Source: Paractinoplanes lichenicola (GTDB taxonomy: Bacteria > Actinomycetota > Actinomycetes > Mycobacteriales > Micromonosporaceae). From it: 64,000 bases of DNA. Positions within the stretch are counted from its first letter, which is position 1. Every line of letters starts with the position of its first letter. Made by a program: the position numbers and the translations under genes. Where the stretch lies: assembly GCF_016785085.1 (NCBI RefSeq), contig NZ_JAENHO010000001.1, positions 682,001 to 746,000 on the forward strand, given 5' to 3'. This document shows, piece after piece, positions 1-7,824 of this stretch. The notes beneath the pieces are model-generated. The model saw only the letters and a program-made list of their open reading frames with translations, had not been told where the DNA came from and did not search any database.

Positions 1-126
1 GCCGCGGAGTCGGCCCTCCAAAGACGGCAACTCGAGACGCTCGCCTCCCTGATGATCGACGGACGGCCGAGGTTCCGCACCGAGCGTTTCGGGCCGAAGC
101 CGAAGCTGGAGGATGATCGTGACTGA
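1..126 (+). CDS. 3' end of a truncated, unidentified gene
   Basis: The reading frame is open from the first base of the window and ends with TGA at 124-126. It gives 41 residues that finish with a charged, proline-rich tail (KPKLEDDRD). The stop overlaps the ATG of the next gene at 113, so the two genes share 14 bases and are probably translationally coupled. Most of the gene lies outside the window, so its function cannot be read. Because it leads directly into the RHIM-like motif gene, it may be part of the same system. Confidence 0.6.
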   Translation, partial: AAESALQRRQLETLASLMIDGRPRFRTERFGPKPKLEDDRD

Positions 127-1459
127 CCGGGAAGTCGAGATCGACGTCCGGCTCGGGTGGGTCGACGCCGGGCCGCCGGGCTGGCTTCTCCTGCACCGAT
201 GCATCCGCCGCGGCACGAGCGAGTTCCACGAATACTGGCGCGCGGACAACATCACCGCCCTCGACCTGGTCACGCTTCGCCAGAGCGCGGAGCGGACGAG
301 CCAATGGTCGGCCGTCCTGGCGGGGTTGGTGGTCGAGAGCATCACCATCGCCACCGAGCCCCGCCCCGTAGTGCTGCGCCTGCGCGACGTCGACGCGGTG
401 ACAAGGGACGCATACGAGCAGGAACGTGCGAACAGAACGGTGGCGCTCGACGACGTCACCGTCCGGTTCACCGTGCGCGAAGGCCGCCTGACCGTTCAGG
501 ATGCGACCCTCCGGACAGCCGATCACAGCGTGGCCGCTCCGGCCCTGCGCGATGCGCTCGACAGTGTGGACGTGGAGACTCGGACGCCCGATCGTGATCT
601 GCGACAGCGCCGGACCGCGGATCGGACCGAACAACTGGCGGCGCCCCGGATCATTTTGCGCGACGTTCGCGGCGTCCAGATCGGCGACCACAATGTGCAG
701 ATCAATCGGTTCATCGCCCGCAACGAGGAGCTGTCGCTCGATTTCGAGGAGGTGCTCAGGCGCACGGACGTCCGGGTGGCGATCCGGAGCCTTCAGCGAG
801 ATCCGAGCGACAACGACCGTCGTAAAGATCTGGAGCGGGTTCTGCGGGACAACGGGTGGAGCTTCTTCCCGAAACGACAGTTCTTGGAAGCCAGAAGTGA
901 GGGGGAACGGGGCCTGCTCCGCGGGCTCGTCAGTTTCGAGTCGCGCGGGCTGCAGATCGGCGACGGCGGCGAGCAGCGAAACACCTTTGTCTACCGGGCC
1001 TGGTCGCCGGACGCCGCCGAGCTGCTCCGAGGCGATCGCGACGTGGCCCGAGCGCTGACCGTCTATCTGTGTCCCCGCACGGACGGCGACCGCGATTTCG
1101 AGGTCTTGCGGGGTGTTCTGGAGAGATCCATCAGCGAGCTGCCGATCAGGTGGGACAGGGACCGGCTGGTGCAGTATCGGGCGCCCCGAGCCGGCGAGAC
1201 CGTACGGGTGGAACGGGCGGACGCGGTCAGCATCGGCGATTTCCGCTCAGTGCGGTCTACCGAGGAAAGAGACATCCGCATCGCCCGAAGAAGAACAGCG
1301 ATTCCCAAACCGACCCGCGATCTGCCCGATGAGGACGAAGGCCGGAAGGCGCCCTCGGTCGAGAGGACGCGTGACGCCGAAGACGACGTGGACATCCGAC
1401 AACGTCAGGATTGGCGTGCGGATCGCGACGATGATTTCGGGTTCGACAGAGGTTACTGA
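113..1459 (+). CDS. Protein with repeated RHIM-like/amyloid-signalling motifs
   Basis: The 448-residue protein has no recognisable enzyme domain. It is rich in Arg and Asp, with an acidic/basic low-complexity C-terminal tail after about residue 380. What can be seen is a repeated glycine-aspartate motif: RGVQIGDHNVQINRF at 186-200, RGLQIGDGGEQRNTF at 278-292, and a weaker AVSIGDF at 371-377. The core [VIL]-Q-[IV]-G-D resembles the RHIM core (I/V-Q-I/V-G) and the RHIM-like bacterial amyloid signalling motifs described beside actinobacterial NLR-type proteins. The next gene ends with the same motif. Between the copies is a helical segment of about 205-275. The ATG overlaps the upstream stop. 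No signal peptide or membrane segment is evident. The link to cell-death or immune signalling is inference from the motif only. Confidence 0.7.
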   Translation: MIVTDREVEIDVRLGWVDAGPPGWLLLHRCIRRGTSEFHEYWRADNITALDLVTLRQSAERTSQWSAVLAGLVVESITIATEPRPVVLRLRDVDAVTRDAYEQERANRTVALDDVTVRFTVREGRLTVQDATLRTADHSVAAPALRDALDSVDVETRTPDRDLRQRRTADRTEQLAAPRIILRDVRGVQIGDHNVQINRFIARNEELSLDFEEVLRRTDVRVAIRSLQRDPSDNDRRKDLERVLRDNGWSFFPKRQFLEARSEGERGLLRGLVSFESRGLQIGDGGEQRNTFVYRAWSPDAAELLRGDRDVARALTVYLCPRTDGDRDFEVLRGVLERSISELPIRWDRDRLVQYRAPRAGETVRVERADAVSIGDFRSVRSTEERDIRIARRRTAIPKPTRDLPDEDEGRKAPSVERTRDAEDDVDIRQRQDWRADRDDDFGFDRGY

Positions 1460-1482
1460 GGAGCAGGAACGAGGGAGCGATC

Positions 1483-1890
1483 ATGGTTGATGTCGGTGAT
1501 CTGGCCGGAAACGCGATGCCATACCTGTCGGCGGTCGCCGCCGCGTACGGCGCCGGTGTTGTGGAGCGCGTCAGCGAGAAGGCCGAAGACGCGACCGCCG
1601 ACGCCACCTCCCGGTTCGGCGGACGTCTGCTGCGCCGGCTGCTCGGCTCGGCCCGGGCCAAGCAGGTGCGAGAAGCGGCGACCGAGCTCGGCGAAAACCC
1701 CGAGGACGAGTCGGGAGCCGTTGTCCTGCGGGCCCAGGTGCACAAGGCACTGGCCGAGGATCCTCAGCTGCGCTCGGACATCGCGGCCCTGCTGGCCGAG
1801 GCGCCGGCCAAGTACAACGTGCACATCACCGGCTCCCAGGGCATCCAAACAGGCGACGGCAACACCCAGTACAACAAATTCGACAGCTAG
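1483..1890 (+). CDS. Small helical protein with C-terminal RHIM-like motif
   Basis: This is a 135-residue protein. Residues 1-35 are Ala/Gly-rich and helical, 36-110 form an amphipathic helical domain containing AVVLRAQVHKALAEDPQL, and the last 16 residues read GIQTGDGNTQYNKFDS. The tail matches the motif of the preceding protein position by position (G-[VI]-Q-x-G-D-x-N-x-Q-x-N-[RK]-F). The gene lies 23 bases after that gene and is preceded by a GAGGAG-type ribosome site at about 1459-1464, with a second GAGGGAG stretch nearer the ATG, so the two genes are probably one operon. Small helical adaptor or effector-associated domains followed by such a motif are common in actinomycetes. I infer that the two proteins meet through the motif. 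The effector activity, if any, is unknown. Confidence 0.7.
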   Translation: MVDVGDLAGNAMPYLSAVAAAYGAGVVERVSEKAEDATADATSRFGGRLLRRLLGSARAKQVREAATELGENPEDESGAVVLRAQVHKALAEDPQLRSDIAALLAEAPAKYNVHITGSQGIQTGDGNTQYNKFDS

Positions 1891-1897
1891 GAAGGCG

Positions 1898-2641
1898 TCA
1901 GCGGGTGCCGATGCGGGGGGCCAACAGCACCAGGCCGGCCACCGCAGCGGCGGCGACTGCGCTGGTCAGATAGGCGATCGGGTCCAGGAGATAGAGGTCC
2001 CCGGTCGGCGGTGGCATGAAGTACGACGGCCCGGCGGCCACGCCGGCCGCGAAGAGGATGGCGAACGGGCCGCCCGCCGCGGTCAGCACCAACGTGCGCA
2101 GGGTGTGGCCGGTGCTCAGGCCGATCACCCCGCCCAGCGCGATGAGCAGCGCGGTCTGCGCGACCATGAAGGCGGCGTTGTTGAGGTGCAGCAGCTGCAA
2201 CATCTCGTACGTGTCGTTCGCCAGCACGGTGTAGCGGGTGGCGACCAGGCGGTGGAGCAGCGCCACAACGGCCGAGCAGGTCAGGCCCGCGGCCAGGGCC
2301 CAGCCGAACTTGACGGTCACCCAGCGCCGCCGGGTGATCGACTGGGTCAGTGCGAAGGCGAGCGTGTCGTCCTCGCGCTCGCGGGCGAACAGCGCCACGC
2401 CGATGATGAGCCCGAGCAGCGGCGGGACGAAAGCCGCGACGAGCTCCATCCGGAACACGGCGCCCACGGCCGCGCCATGCGGGTAGCAGACGTTCGGGTC
2501 GAGGCAGTCGGCCAGGTCCGCGTCGGCCAGCTGCCGGCGGACGATCGAGACGCCGTGCAGGGTGACAGCCGCGGATCCAGCGGTCAGTAAAGCGGCCACG
2601 AGCAGGTAGGGGCGGAGCAAGCGGAGCGCGAGCCAGGTCAT
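1898..2641 (-). CDS. ABC transporter permease (ABC-2-like)
   Basis: The 247-residue integral membrane protein has about six hydrophobic segments, at roughly 12-30, 65-90, 110-130, 150-175, 180-205 and 220-240. It is the last gene of a leftward regulator-ATPase-permease cassette, and its ATG at 2641 overlaps the ATPase stop as ATGA. The charged stretch AREREDDTLAFALTQSITRRRW between the second and third segments is typical of permeases of the ABC-2/YtrC-like class. The substrate is unknown; cassettes of this layout often respond to cell-wall or membrane stress. Confidence 0.8.
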   Translation of the reverse strand: MTWLALRLLRPYLLVAALLTAGSAAVTLHGVSIVRRQLADADLADCLDPNVCYPHGAAVGAVFRMELVAAFVPPLLGLIIGVALFAREREDDTLAFALTQSITRRRWVTVKFGWALAAGLTCSAVVALLHRLVATRYTVLANDTYEMLQLLHLNNAAFMVAQTALLIALGGVIGLSTGHTLRTLVLTAAGGPFAILFAAGVAAGPSYFMPPPTGDLYLLDPIAYLTSAVAAAAVAGLVLLAPRIGTR

Positions 2642-3504
2642 GCGGGCGTCACCTCGTCGATCGGCTGCGGCACCCCGGCGCGCAGGTAGGCCAGCAGCAG
2701 CTCGTCCAGGGTCGGGCGATGCCAGGTGACCGGGCCGGCGAGCGGCGCCACGGCCCGGACCAGGGCGGTGAACTCGTCGCCGTCGCGGCGCAGCTCGATC
2801 ACGCCGTGGTCGTCGAGGACGCCCAGATCCCGTACGGGCCCGGCCGCGACCCGATGCTGGTCGAGGGCCGGCTCGATCTCGGCGGCCAGGCGCACCCGCC
2901 CGTCGCCGAGCACCACGACGTGGTCGCAGACGCCCTCGATCTCGGCCACCACGTGCGAGGACATGAGCACGGTGGTCCCGCGGTCGGCGACGTCGGCCAT
3001 CAGCGCCCCGATCAGCTCGGTGCGGGCCACCGGGTCGAGACCGGCCAGCGGTTCGTCCAGCACGAGCAGGTCGGGCCGCTTGCCCAGCGCCAGCACGAGG
3101 GCGAGCCGGGTGCGCTGCCCCACCGAGAGCGAGCCGACCCGGGCCGTGGCGCGCAGCCCGCCGACGCCGAGCAGGGAGATCGCGTGCGCCCGGTCCCAGC
3201 GCGGATTGAGCCGGGCGCCGAGCCGCAGCGTCTGCGCGACCGTCAGCATCGGATAGAGCGCCGCCTGCTGTCCGACATAGCCGATCCGCGCCAGTCCCCT
3301 CTCGACCGGCTCACCAAAGATCAAGACCCTTCCCCCGTACGGCCTGAGCAGCCCGGCGACGGCCCGGAGCACCGTGGTCTTGCCCGCGCCGTTGCGGCCC
3401 AGCAGAGCCACCACCGCGCCCCGCCGGACCGTGAAGGAGCAGTCGCGCAGCCCGTACGAGTGGCTGACCCCCTCGACGGCCAGCGCCTCGTCAGGCGTTC
3501 GCAT
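2638..3504 (-). CDS. ABC transporter ATP-binding protein
   Basis: This 288-residue ATPase energises the permease encoded downstream. It has Walker A (GRNGAGKTT), a slightly divergent signature (LSVGQ), Walker B (LLVLDEPLAGLD) and the switch His in SSHVV. I place the start at the ATG at 3504 (MRTPDEALAVEG). The frame stays open further upstream, but that stretch is the out-of-frame image of the GntR gene. The start overlaps the GntR stop by 14 bases, and the stop overlaps the permease start, so all three genes are translationally linked. The residues after Walker B suit an importer-type or bacitracin-type ABC-2 ATPase. Confidence 0.88.
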   Translation of the reverse strand: MRTPDEALAVEGVSHSYGLRDCSFTVRRGAVVALLGRNGAGKTTVLRAVAGLLRPYGGRVLIFGEPVERGLARIGYVGQQAALYPMLTVAQTLRLGARLNPRWDRAHAISLLGVGGLRATARVGSLSVGQRTRLALVLALGKRPDLLVLDEPLAGLDPVARTELIGALMADVADRGTTVLMSSHVVAEIEGVCDHVVVLGDGRVRLAAEIEPALDQHRVAAGPVRDLGVLDDHGVIELRRDGDEFTALVRAVAPLAGPVTWHRPTLDELLLAYLRAGVPQPIDEVTPA

Positions 3505-3883
3505 GCGATTCCCCCACGTCGGCGATGAGCGCGTGAATGTCGGCCGGCTCCAGCCCCGCGGTCCGGGCCCGCTCGAACCACTCGGCCAGCTCAGCCCGCA
3601 GACCGTCGAGGTCGGCCGCCGGCCGGGCCAGGCCCGCCCGCACGAACGTGCCCGACCCCTGCCGCGGCTCGACCAGCCCGGCCACCTCGAGATCTCGATA
3701 CGCCCGCAGCACCGTGTTGGGGTTGATGCCGGCGCGCTCGGCCACCTCGCGCGCGGTGGGCAGGCGATCGCCGGGCGCCAGCCGCCCGGTCCGCACGGCC
3801 TGCTGCACCTGCCGCACGAGCTGCGCATAGACGGCGGTGCCGGACCGCCGGTCGACCCGGAACACGATCACCCTGTCACTCAA
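3491..3883 (-). CDS. GntR/YtrA-family transcriptional repressor
   Basis: This is a 130-residue regulator with an N-terminal winged helix of about residues 10-78, including PTAREVAERAGINPNTVLRA and the wing VEPRQGSGTFV. The tail of about 50 residues is short, as in the YtrA subfamily. It opens the ABC cassette. The start is TTG at 3883: no in-frame ATG exists upstream, and an inverted repeat begins at the very next base (3884). The transcript may therefore be leaderless, or the repressor may block both transcription and initiation. YtrA proteins usually autoregulate their ABC operon in response to cell-wall stress; that role is inferred here. Confidence 0.85.
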   Translation of the reverse strand: MSDRVIVFRVDRRSGTAVYAQLVRQVQQAVRTGRLAPGDRLPTAREVAERAGINPNTVLRAYRDLEVAGLVEPRQGSGTFVRAGLARPAADLDGLRAELAEWFERARTAGLEPADIHALIADVGESHANA

Positions 3884-3903
3884 TCCACTAGTTCATTAGT
3901 GGA
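3884..3903. promoter_or_regulatory. YtrA-type operator (inverted repeat)
   Basis: The perfect seven-base arms TCCACTA (3884-3890) and TAGTGGA (3897-3903) are separated by GTTCAT. The repeat abuts the TTG start of the GntR gene at 3883, which fits autoregulation of the ABC cassette. Confidence 0.6.
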
Positions 3904-3924
3904 CCGAGTATCCATTGCCCCTCT

Positions 3925-4120
3925 TCCAGCGTCAACAAGTCGACGCTGGTCGTGGCCCACCGGCTCAGCAGCATCCGGGCCGCCGACCGCGGTGGTTCTG
4001 GAGGACGGCCGGATCATCGAGGACGGCACCATAGCCGACCTGCTCGCCGCGGGTGGCCGGTTCGCCGAGTTCTGGGAGGGGCAGAGCGCCGCGTCCGGCC
4101 GGCGCCTCTCAGTTCTCTAA
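3925..4120 (+). pseudogene. Frameshifted 3' fragment of an ABC exporter gene
   Basis: Two frames together spell the C-terminus of an ABCB-type exporter: STLVVAHRLSSIRAADR (3930s-3990) in one frame, then VVLEDGRIIEDGTIADLL to a TAA at 4118-4120 in the next. One extra G near 3990 (CGCGGTGG where CGCGTGG is expected) breaks the frame. The Walker A, signature and most of the D-loop region are absent. The fragment has no start and lies between a divergent promoter and the prepilin operon, so it is a relic. Confidence 0.75.
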
Positions 4121-4151
4121 AAGCGGGGCGGCTCCGGCCGATCCTGCAGGT

Positions 4152-4781
4152 GTGGAATCGAGCACACGGCGCCGGGCGGACGAGGGCTTCACGCTCGTCG
4201 AGCTGACCGTCGCGCTGGCGATCATCACGGTGGTGATGACCTCGTTGACCGTGTTCCTGGTCCACTCGCGCGACGCCGGCCGGTACGCGACCCAGCGCGA
4301 CACCGCCGTGCGGCTCGCGCTCGACGGCATGGAGAAGGCCCGCGGCATGCGGGGCTCGGCGCTGCTCGGCGGCCGTCAGCAGTGCCTGACCCCGTGCGCC
4401 GACGTCGTGTCGGCCCAGGCCGGCACGCTGCTGGGCACGAACACGACCCGCTGGGACGCGGCCGGGCCGGGAACCCTGGCGGTGCCCCAGCCCGGCGCCC
4501 AGTCGGACGGCTCGGTCGTCGCCGCGCCGGGCGACCCGGAGATCCTCCAGCTCGACGGGCTGCCGTTCAAGCGCTTCTACTATCTCGGCGCCTGCTGGCA
4601 GCCGCCGGTCGGCTCGGTCACGACCGGGATCGCCTGCGGCCCGGCCACCACCACGGCGCCGCTGGTCCGCCTGGTCGTGGCCGTCACCTGGAGGGACTCG
4701 CAGTGCCCGGCCAACACCTGCTCGCATGCCGAGGCGGCGCTGTTCAGCACCGCGATCGTCGACCCGTTCCTCGTCGGATGA
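4152..4781 (+). CDS. Type IV prepilin-like protein 1 of a minor-pilin operon
   Basis: The 209-residue protein starts at GTG 4152, giving a short basic leader (VESSTRRRADEG). A prepilin peptidase site follows: Gly12, then Phe13 with the conserved Glu17 at +5 (G|FTLVE), and a hydrophobic helix of about 13-37. The frame is open upstream, but a longer leader would be atypical. The C-terminal part is polar, with several cysteines (CLTPC, CWQ, CGP, CPANTC) that could form disulphides in an extracellular domain. The stop overlaps the next start (ATGA), so this is the first of three linked genes. The likely role is a pseudopilin or minor pilin assembled in the envelope; no assembly ATPase lies in the window. 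Confidence 0.8.
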   Translation: MESSTRRRADEGFTLVELTVALAIITVVMTSLTVFLVHSRDAGRYATQRDTAVRLALDGMEKARGMRGSALLGGRQQCLTPCADVVSAQAGTLLGTNTTRWDAAGPGTLAVPQPGAQSDGSVVAAPGDPEILQLDGLPFKRFYYLGACWQPPVGSVTTGIACGPATTTAPLVRLVVAVTWRDSQCPANTCSHAEAALFSTAIVDPFLVG

Positions 4782-5422
4782 GGCGACCGCCCGGCCGCGC
4801 CGACTCCGGTTACAGCCTGATCGAGATGATGGTCGTCCTCGGCATCGTCTCGGTGATCGGCACGATGTTCACGACGGCGGTGATGCAGGTGTATCGCACC
4901 GCGGACGCGATCGAGGCCGACTCGGTCGTCCAGTCGCAGCTCAGCGTCGCCCTGCTGCAGCTGGACAAGACGATCCGGTACGCCTATTCCATCTCCGCCG
5001 TGCACACCGAGGGCGGCAACCCGTACGTGGAATATCTGGTGCTGGCCGTCCCGCCGGGAGGCTCCACGCAGGTCAAGCGCTGTCTTCAGCTGCGGCTGAC
5101 GGGTGCGGATCCGCAGAACCTCCAGCTGCAGTCGCGGTCGTGGACGGTGGGGCCGACGGTCACGCCGAGCGGGTGGACGCCGCTCGCCTCGAACATCACC
5201 ACCGTGGCCGGCGCCGCGCCCTTCTTCCGGACCCAGCCCACCACCGCGCTCAACCACCAGAGCCTCGGCATCCGGCTGTCGGCGCGGCAGGGATCGACGA
5301 GCCGCACCAGCTCCGTCACCTACACCGCGCTCAACACGTATGCGAGTACCGCGCTGGACGCCGCCGGCCAGCCGCTCGCACCCTCGGCCGAGCCCTGCTA
5401 CAACGCGGCCGCGCGCTCATGA
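4778..5422 (+). CDS. Type IV prepilin-like protein 2
   Basis: The 214-residue protein starts at ATG 4778, overlapping the previous stop. The leader MRRPPGRADSG precedes Tyr12, and Glu16 is at +5 (G|YSLIE), followed by the hydrophobic helix MMVVLGIVSVIGTMFTTAV. Residues 40-210 form a polar, Ser/Thr-rich ectodomain, as in PilW/GspJ-type minor pilins. Its stop overlaps the next ATG (5419). The tight coupling suggests that the three products are made in fixed ratio and assembled together, probably as a tip complex. Confidence 0.8.
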   Translation: MRRPPGRADSGYSLIEMMVVLGIVSVIGTMFTTAVMQVYRTADAIEADSVVQSQLSVALLQLDKTIRYAYSISAVHTEGGNPYVEYLVLAVPPGGSTQVKRCLQLRLTGADPQNLQLQSRSWTVGPTVTPSGWTPLASNITTVAGAAPFFRTQPTTALNHQSLGIRLSARQGSTSRTSSVTYTALNTYASTALDAAGQPLAPSAEPCYNAAARS

Positions 5423-7032
5423 TCCGCCGGCTGCGGGACTCGCGCGGCTCGCTGCCGCTGGCGATGCTGCTGAGCATCGTCGGCGTCGGCGCGGCCGCCC
5501 TGCTCGGCGCGGTCGTGGCCAGTCAGATCAGCACCACCCGCTACGACACCAACCGCGCGGCCGCGATCAGCGCGGCCCAGAGCGGCGTCGAGACCAGCCT
5601 CGCGCAGTTCCGGTCCGTGCCGATCAACTCCTCCGGCGACGCCGCCCTGGCCACCGTGCCGTGCGCGGCCACGCCCGGCGGCCCCAGCCTCAAGCTGAGC
5701 GGCAGCGTCAGCGCGGGCACGCCGGCCGGTTACGCCGTCAACATCTACTACCTGACGCTGAGCCCACCGGCCGGGGCGGACCCCGAGACCTGGGCCAAGT
5801 CGAACCGGCTGGGCTGCGCGGCCGGGGGCGGGCCGGCCCTCGTGCCGCTGTACGCCCTGATCGCCTCGACCGGCACCGCCGCCACCGCATCGCGCACGCT
5901 GCTGGCCACCTATCTCTTCCAGAGCCGGACGAAGCCCAACGTGCCGGGCGGGACGATCAAGGTCTACAACAGCGACCAGTGCGTGACCGCGCCGCGCGAG
6001 GTCACCGGGACCAACCCGCTGACCGTCGGGTCGCCGGTCGTGCTGGCGACGTGCGACGCCTCCGACCCGAAACAGAACTTCACCTACAACCCCACGCTGC
6101 AGGTGCAGATCAAGGGCAGCGAGGGTTCGGTCAACTTCCCCAACGGCGCCTGCGTGTCGGCCGTCAGCGTCGACAAGACCCCGGTGACGTTCGTCGACTG
6201 CGACGCGACCAAGCGCACCCAGATCTGGAGCCTCAACAACCGCGACAACTTCGAGGGCACCACCGACGGCGTCAACCCCAACGGCAAGTGCTTCAACGTC
6301 GACTGGACGACCCTGCCGCCCCGGCTGCTGATCAACAACGTCATCGCGGGCAACGCCAACCGGGTGGCCGGCACCCAGGGCGACGGCACCGACGGCACCC
6401 CGTGCAGCGGCACCTCGGGCGACTACACCAAATACAAGACGTTCTTCCCGGACGCCAGCGCGGGCACCGGGGCCGCCGGCGACGTCACCAAGCAGCTGGT
6501 CAACTACGACCAGTTCGGCCGCTGCCTCGACGTCACGGGGAACAACGTCGGCTCGGCGTTCCTGGTCGTGTTCCCCTGCAAGCAGGCCCCGAACAAGGTC
6601 ATCCAGTGGAACCAGGTCTGGTTCCTCCCCGCGGTCGCCGTCGGCAGCACATCGGCCCAGGGCCGCGTCTACCTCAAGGCCGCCGACGGCATCACCACAT
6701 ACTGTCTCTACAGTCCCGGCTCCACCGCGTGGGGCCAGTACGTGAGGGTCGCGCTGTGCAACCTGAGCAGCGCGATCCCGGCCAACCAGCTGTGGACCAG
6801 GAGCGTCTTCACCGGTATCAGCCAGACCTCGTACCGGATCGAGTCGACCTTCGGCACGTCGGCGACGGCGCCGTACTGCATCATGCCGTCGCCGACGGAC
6901 TACTGGGACCAGTTCAGCGCCATGCACATCAGCAAGCTCGTCCTCGGCGCCTGCACCGGCTCCAACCTGCAGAAGTGGAACGCCTCCCCGAGCATCCTGA
7001 GCTCGGTGGTCTCCGACTACCAGGAGAAGTAG
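5419..7032 (+). CDS. PilX-like anchored protein with ricin-type beta-trefoil
   Basis: The 537-residue protein begins with MIRRLRDSRGSLPLAML, a prepilin-like positive stretch and hydrophobic helix (about 11-33) without the +5 Glu, as in PilX/GspK-type minor pilins. From about residue 180 to the end it is a large extracellular region with repeated Gln-x-Trp-like and Cys-paired blocks (KQNFTYN, RTQIWSLN, VIQWNQVW, NQLWTRS, LQKWN). These are typical of ricin-type lectin folds; at least one full trefoil, and possibly two, is suggested. Its position after two prepilins suggests a pilus-tip carbohydrate-binding adhesin. Lectin activity is inferred from the fold signs only. Confidence 0.7.
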   Translation: MIRRLRDSRGSLPLAMLLSIVGVGAAALLGAVVASQISTTRYDTNRAAAISAAQSGVETSLAQFRSVPINSSGDAALATVPCAATPGGPSLKLSGSVSAGTPAGYAVNIYYLTLSPPAGADPETWAKSNRLGCAAGGGPALVPLYALIASTGTAATASRTLLATYLFQSRTKPNVPGGTIKVYNSDQCVTAPREVTGTNPLTVGSPVVLATCDASDPKQNFTYNPTLQVQIKGSEGSVNFPNGACVSAVSVDKTPVTFVDCDATKRTQIWSLNNRDNFEGTTDGVNPNGKCFNVDWTTLPPRLLINNVIAGNANRVAGTQGDGTDGTPCSGTSGDYTKYKTFFPDASAGTGAAGDVTKQLVNYDQFGRCLDVTGNNVGSAFLVVFPCKQAPNKVIQWNQVWFLPAVAVGSTSAQGRVYLKAADGITTYCLYSPGSTAWGQYVRVALCNLSSAIPANQLWTRSVFTGISQTSYRIESTFGTSATAPYCIMPSPTDYWDQFSAMHISKLVLGACTGSNLQKWNASPSILSSVVSDYQEK

Positions 7033-7033
7033 C

Positions 7034-7762
7034 TCAATCTCCGACCTGCTCGGCGGCGGCCAGGATCGCCTCGACGGTCACCTCGGGGTGCGAGACCAGC
7101 GACAGGTGCGAGGCGGCGACCTCGAAGGTCTTGGCGCCGGCCCGTTCGGCCATCGACTTCTGCGTGGCGGCCGGGATCACCAGGTCGTCGGTGCCGATGA
7201 CGGCCCAGCTGGGCAGGGTGCGCCACGCGGCCGCGGCCGACGGGGTGGCGTTGGCGCTCAACGTGATCGGCCGCTGCCCGGCGGCGATCAGCCAGCCGTC
7301 CGCCTCGGGCAGGTCCTGGGCGAAGAACTGGAACACGGTGTCCGGCTTGAGGTAGGCCTCGGCGTCCCCCTCGGGCGCGCCCGGGTAGCCGATGACGTCG
7401 AGCACCGTCGTCGGGTCCGGCACGTCGAGGGCCGAGCCCGAGCCGCCGAGGATCCCGAAGATCGCCTCGCCCTCGGCCGGGATGAAGGCGTTGACGTAGA
7501 CCAGGGCCTCCGCCGTGGGCACGTCACCGGCGGCGTTGCCGATGACCACACCCCCGTACGAGTGGCCGACCAGCACGACCGGGCCGCTGGTGCGCTGGTT
7601 GACGAACGAGGCCACGTACGCGGCATCGGACGCGACACCCCGCAGCGGGTTGGGCGGCGCCAGCACGGGAAAACTCCGGGCGCGCAGTTCCGCCGTCACC
7701 GCGTTCCAGCTCGAAGCGTCCGCCCAGGCCCCGTGAACCAGAACGATGGTGGGTTTGGCCAT
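7034..7762 (-). CDS. Alpha/beta-hydrolase (esterase-like)
   Basis: This is a 242-residue cytoplasmic hydrolase. The oxyanion-hole HGAW lies at 10-13 and the nucleophile elbow GHSYGG places Ser at 68. An acid in IGTDDLVIP and a late His in ASHLSLVSHPE complete the triad. The form is that of small salicylate-esterase/hydroxynitrile-lyase-like hydrolases often annotated only as alpha/beta hydrolase. It follows the LAL regulator by about 60 bases on the same strand and meets the beta-trefoil gene tail to tail with no spacer. The substrate is unknown. Confidence 0.85.
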   Translation of the reverse strand: MAKPTIVLVHGAWADASSWNAVTAELRARSFPVLAPPNPLRGVASDAAYVASFVNQRTSGPVVLVGHSYGGVVIGNAAGDVPTAEALVYVNAFIPAEGEAIFGILGGSGSALDVPDPTTVLDVIGYPGAPEGDAEAYLKPDTVFQFFAQDLPEADGWLIAAGQRPITLSANATPSAAAAWRTLPSWAVIGTDDLVIPAATQKSMAERAGAKTFEVAASHLSLVSHPEVTVEAILAAAEQVGD

Positions 7763-7824
7763 GGTGTTCCCCCTGTGATCAGTTGAGCGTCGTCAGGCGG
7801 AGCATGGCGGAGCGCAGTGGAAAT

